DNA of 64,000 nt from the NCBI RefSeq assembly GCF_030506305.1, contig NZ_CP119421.1:2303501-2367500 (forward strand), read 5' to 3'. The translations under genes and the position numbers were made by a program. This document shows, one piece after another, positions 62,826-64,000 of this stretch (the first letter of the stretch is position 1; each line of letters begins with the position of its first letter). The DNA comes from Porifericola rhodea. GTDB taxonomy: Bacteria > Bacteroidota > Bacteroidia > Cytophagales > Cyclobacteriaceae. Under the pieces are notes generated by a model. That model ran no database searches and was not told the DNA's origin. It was given only the letters and a program-made list of their open reading frames with translations.

Positions 62826-63926
62826 ATGATTATAGGCGTTCTTAAAGAAGAAGCTGATACCCGGGTAGCGCTTACCCCGGATGTAGTGAAAAAACTAACC
62901 GAACACAACCAATTACTCATCGAGAAAGACGCAGGTAGTAACACTTTTATTTCTGATCAGGAATATGAGGAAGTTGGAGCCACCATAAGTGACAGAACTG
63001 AGGTGATCTCTAAATCTACTTTACTTATAAGCATCAGGCCCCCGGCCGAAGAAGTGCTCTCTAATTTACCCCAGGGAGCATCAGTAATTTCGTCTTTTAG
63101 ACCTTATGAAGACAATGCTATTGCTGAGCAGTTGAGTAAGTTCCCAATTAATGTTTTTAGTATGGACATGATGCCACGGACTACCCTGGCACAGGACAAA
63201 GATGTGCTGTCGTCTATGGCATCAATGGCTGGCTATCGTGCAGTACTGGAAGCAGCAACTCATTTGCCAAGGTATTTTCCTATGCTTACTACTGCTGCAG
63301 GGAGTATTCCTCCGGCCAAAGTACTAATTTTAGGTGCAGGGGTTGCAGGACTGCAAGCGATTGCAACTGCTAAGAGATTAGGCTCTGTGGTGGAAGCTTT
63401 TGATACGCGTTCAGCAGTAAAAGAGGAGGTACAGAGCTTAGGAGCTAAGTTTGTAGAAGTAGAAGGGGCCCGCGACGATAAAGCCGCTGGTGGATATGCC
63501 GTTGAGCAAACAGAGGAATACAAAAACAAGCAGCGCGAACTTATCTTTGATCGCTCGGTCAAGTCTGATGTCATTATTACTACAGCATTGCTAAGAGGTA
63601 AAAAAGCTCCTATTCTTATTACCAAAGAAATGGTAGAAGCCATGAAGCCCGGGAGTGTTATTGTAGATCTCGCGGCTGCTGGTGGAGGAAATTGTGAGCT
63701 TACACAGAATGACGCTACTATCAGCCATCATGGTATTACTATTATTGGAGACTCCACATTAGAAGCTAAGATGCCTATGCACGCTAGTCAGCTCTTTGCA
63801 AAAAATGTGTTCAACTTCCTTAAAGTGCTACTCAAAGACGGAGAGCTGCAACTGGATATGGAAAACCCTCTGGTTAGTGGTACCTGTATTGTACAGGAGG
63901 GAAAGAATGTTTACCAAGTAAAATAG
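62826..63926 (+). CDS. pntA: NAD(P) transhydrogenase subunit alpha, part 1
   Basis: The NAD(H)-binding domain I of the proton-translocating transhydrogenase, which makes NADPH from NADH using the proton gradient. The 366-residue soluble protein shares the fold of alanine dehydrogenase but has its own marks: MIIGVLKEEADTRVALTP at the start, the NAD motif LGAGVAGLQAIATAKRLG near 165-182 and the mobile-loop region RDDKAAGGYAVE followed by EYKNKQRELI. Its end at VKxx without helices and the separate membrane gene that follows show it is the split, three-gene form (pntAA, pntAB, pntB). Confidence 0.95.
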   Translation: MIIGVLKEEADTRVALTPDVVKKLTEHNQLLIEKDAGSNTFISDQEYEEVGATISDRTEVISKSTLLISIRPPAEEVLSNLPQGASVISSFRPYEDNAIAEQLSKFPINVFSMDMMPRTTLAQDKDVLSSMASMAGYRAVLEAATHLPRYFPMLTTAAGSIPPAKVLILGAGVAGLQAIATAKRLGSVVEAFDTRSAVKEEVQSLGAKFVEVEGARDDKAAGGYAVEQTEEYKNKQRELIFDRSVKSDVIITTALLRGKKAPILITKEMVEAMKPGSVIVDLAAAGGGNCELTQNDATISHHGITIIGDSTLEAKMPMHASQLFAKNVFNFLKVLLKDGELQLDMENPLVSGTCIVQEGKNVYQVK

Positions 63927-63956
63927 AAACTGAAACTATCATAATCCTACCTTTTT

Positions 63957-64000
63957 ATGGATGCACTCATCAGCTTTATCAGCGAAAACTTGTTAATGGT
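63957..64000 (+). CDS. NAD(P) transhydrogenase subunit alpha, part 2 (partial, cut by window end)
   Basis: ATG at 63957 opens a frame MDALISFISENLLMV that runs off the window. It lies 30 bases after pntA and matches the start of the small four-helix alpha-2 membrane subunit of split transhydrogenases. Too little is visible to confirm the helices, so the call leans on position. Confidence 0.7.
   Translation, partial: MDALISFISENLLM

Overview
The window is a chromosomal stretch of a member of the Bacteroidota, most likely a Cytophagales-type marine or gliding bacterium. This rests on: Bacteroidota-type promoters (TTTG or TTG, 19 bases, then TAnnTTTG) in front of gapA and the tRNA-Glu pair; a type IX secretion sorting tail (12508-12918) and a gliding-motility-associated (CHU_C) C-terminal domain (14801-18031); a two-component propeller hybrid kinase; families largely confined to this phylum (DUF3078, DUF4920); an FtsZ ending in the Bacteroidota-style tail; and a Bacteroidota-type dcw cluster. 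No insertion sequence, prophage, CRISPR array or rRNA operon is visible. Species cannot be named from the sequence.

Layout. 1-7.0 kb: a large hybrid sensor kinase facing a secreted acetylxylan-esterase-like hydrolase and a lipoprotein aldose 1-epimerase, probably a small carbohydrate-related group. 7.1-12.4 kb: a possible short gene or gene remnant, a small MscS channel, a DUF3078 protein, a methylthioribose-kinase-like phosphotransferase paired with an ADP-ribosylglycohydrolase lipoprotein, and a coiled-coil lipoprotein. 12.5-18.0 kb: an almost bare T9SS sorting domain, a rhomboid protease, a class II histone-deacetylase-like enzyme and a large VCBS/Ig/CHU_C surface protein. 18.2-25.8 kb: nicotinamidase, a PEGA-like lipoprotein, gapA, two identical tRNA-Glu genes, a DsbA-like protein, a TetR regulator divergent from an FAD monooxygenase with paired operator-like sites, a single-domain response regulator, 3-hydroxyanthranilate dioxygenase and a DUF547 protein. 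25.9-30.2 kb: an FAD/NAD oxidoreductase with a membrane polyferredoxin, then a sulfotransferase. 30.4-37.7 kb: aspS, DUF427, DUF4920, alanine dehydrogenase, an orphan HsdR_N-type nuclease domain, AMP nucleosidase and an SLC13/TrkA-C permease.

37.9-48.5 kb: a leftward ExbB/ExbD energy-transducing operon, tRNA-Ser, asparaginase, TatD hydrolase, a three-gene operon (PP2C phosphatase, polysaccharide deacetylase, glycosyltransferase), small exported proteins, and a TlpA-like lipoprotein. 48.8-61.4 kb: the division and cell wall cluster mraZ-rsmH-ftsL-ftsI-murE-mraY-ftsW-murG-ftsQ-ftsA-ftsZ, preceded by three GTGG repeats at 10-bp period that look like the MraZ operator. murD and murC, which normally sit between mraY/ftsW and murG/ftsQ in this phylum, are absent. 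61.4-64 kb: an NADPH-dependent FMN reductase, an SRPBCC-type protein and the start of a split proton-translocating transhydrogenase operon (pntA, truncated by the window edge).

Most of the window is housekeeping. The parts least explained by standard annotation are the FAD oxidoreductase/polyferredoxin pair, the PP2C-deacetylase-glycosyltransferase operon, the kinase/ADP-ribosylglycohydrolase pair, the orphan sorting domain beside a rhomboid protease, and several palindromic sites in intergenic DNA.
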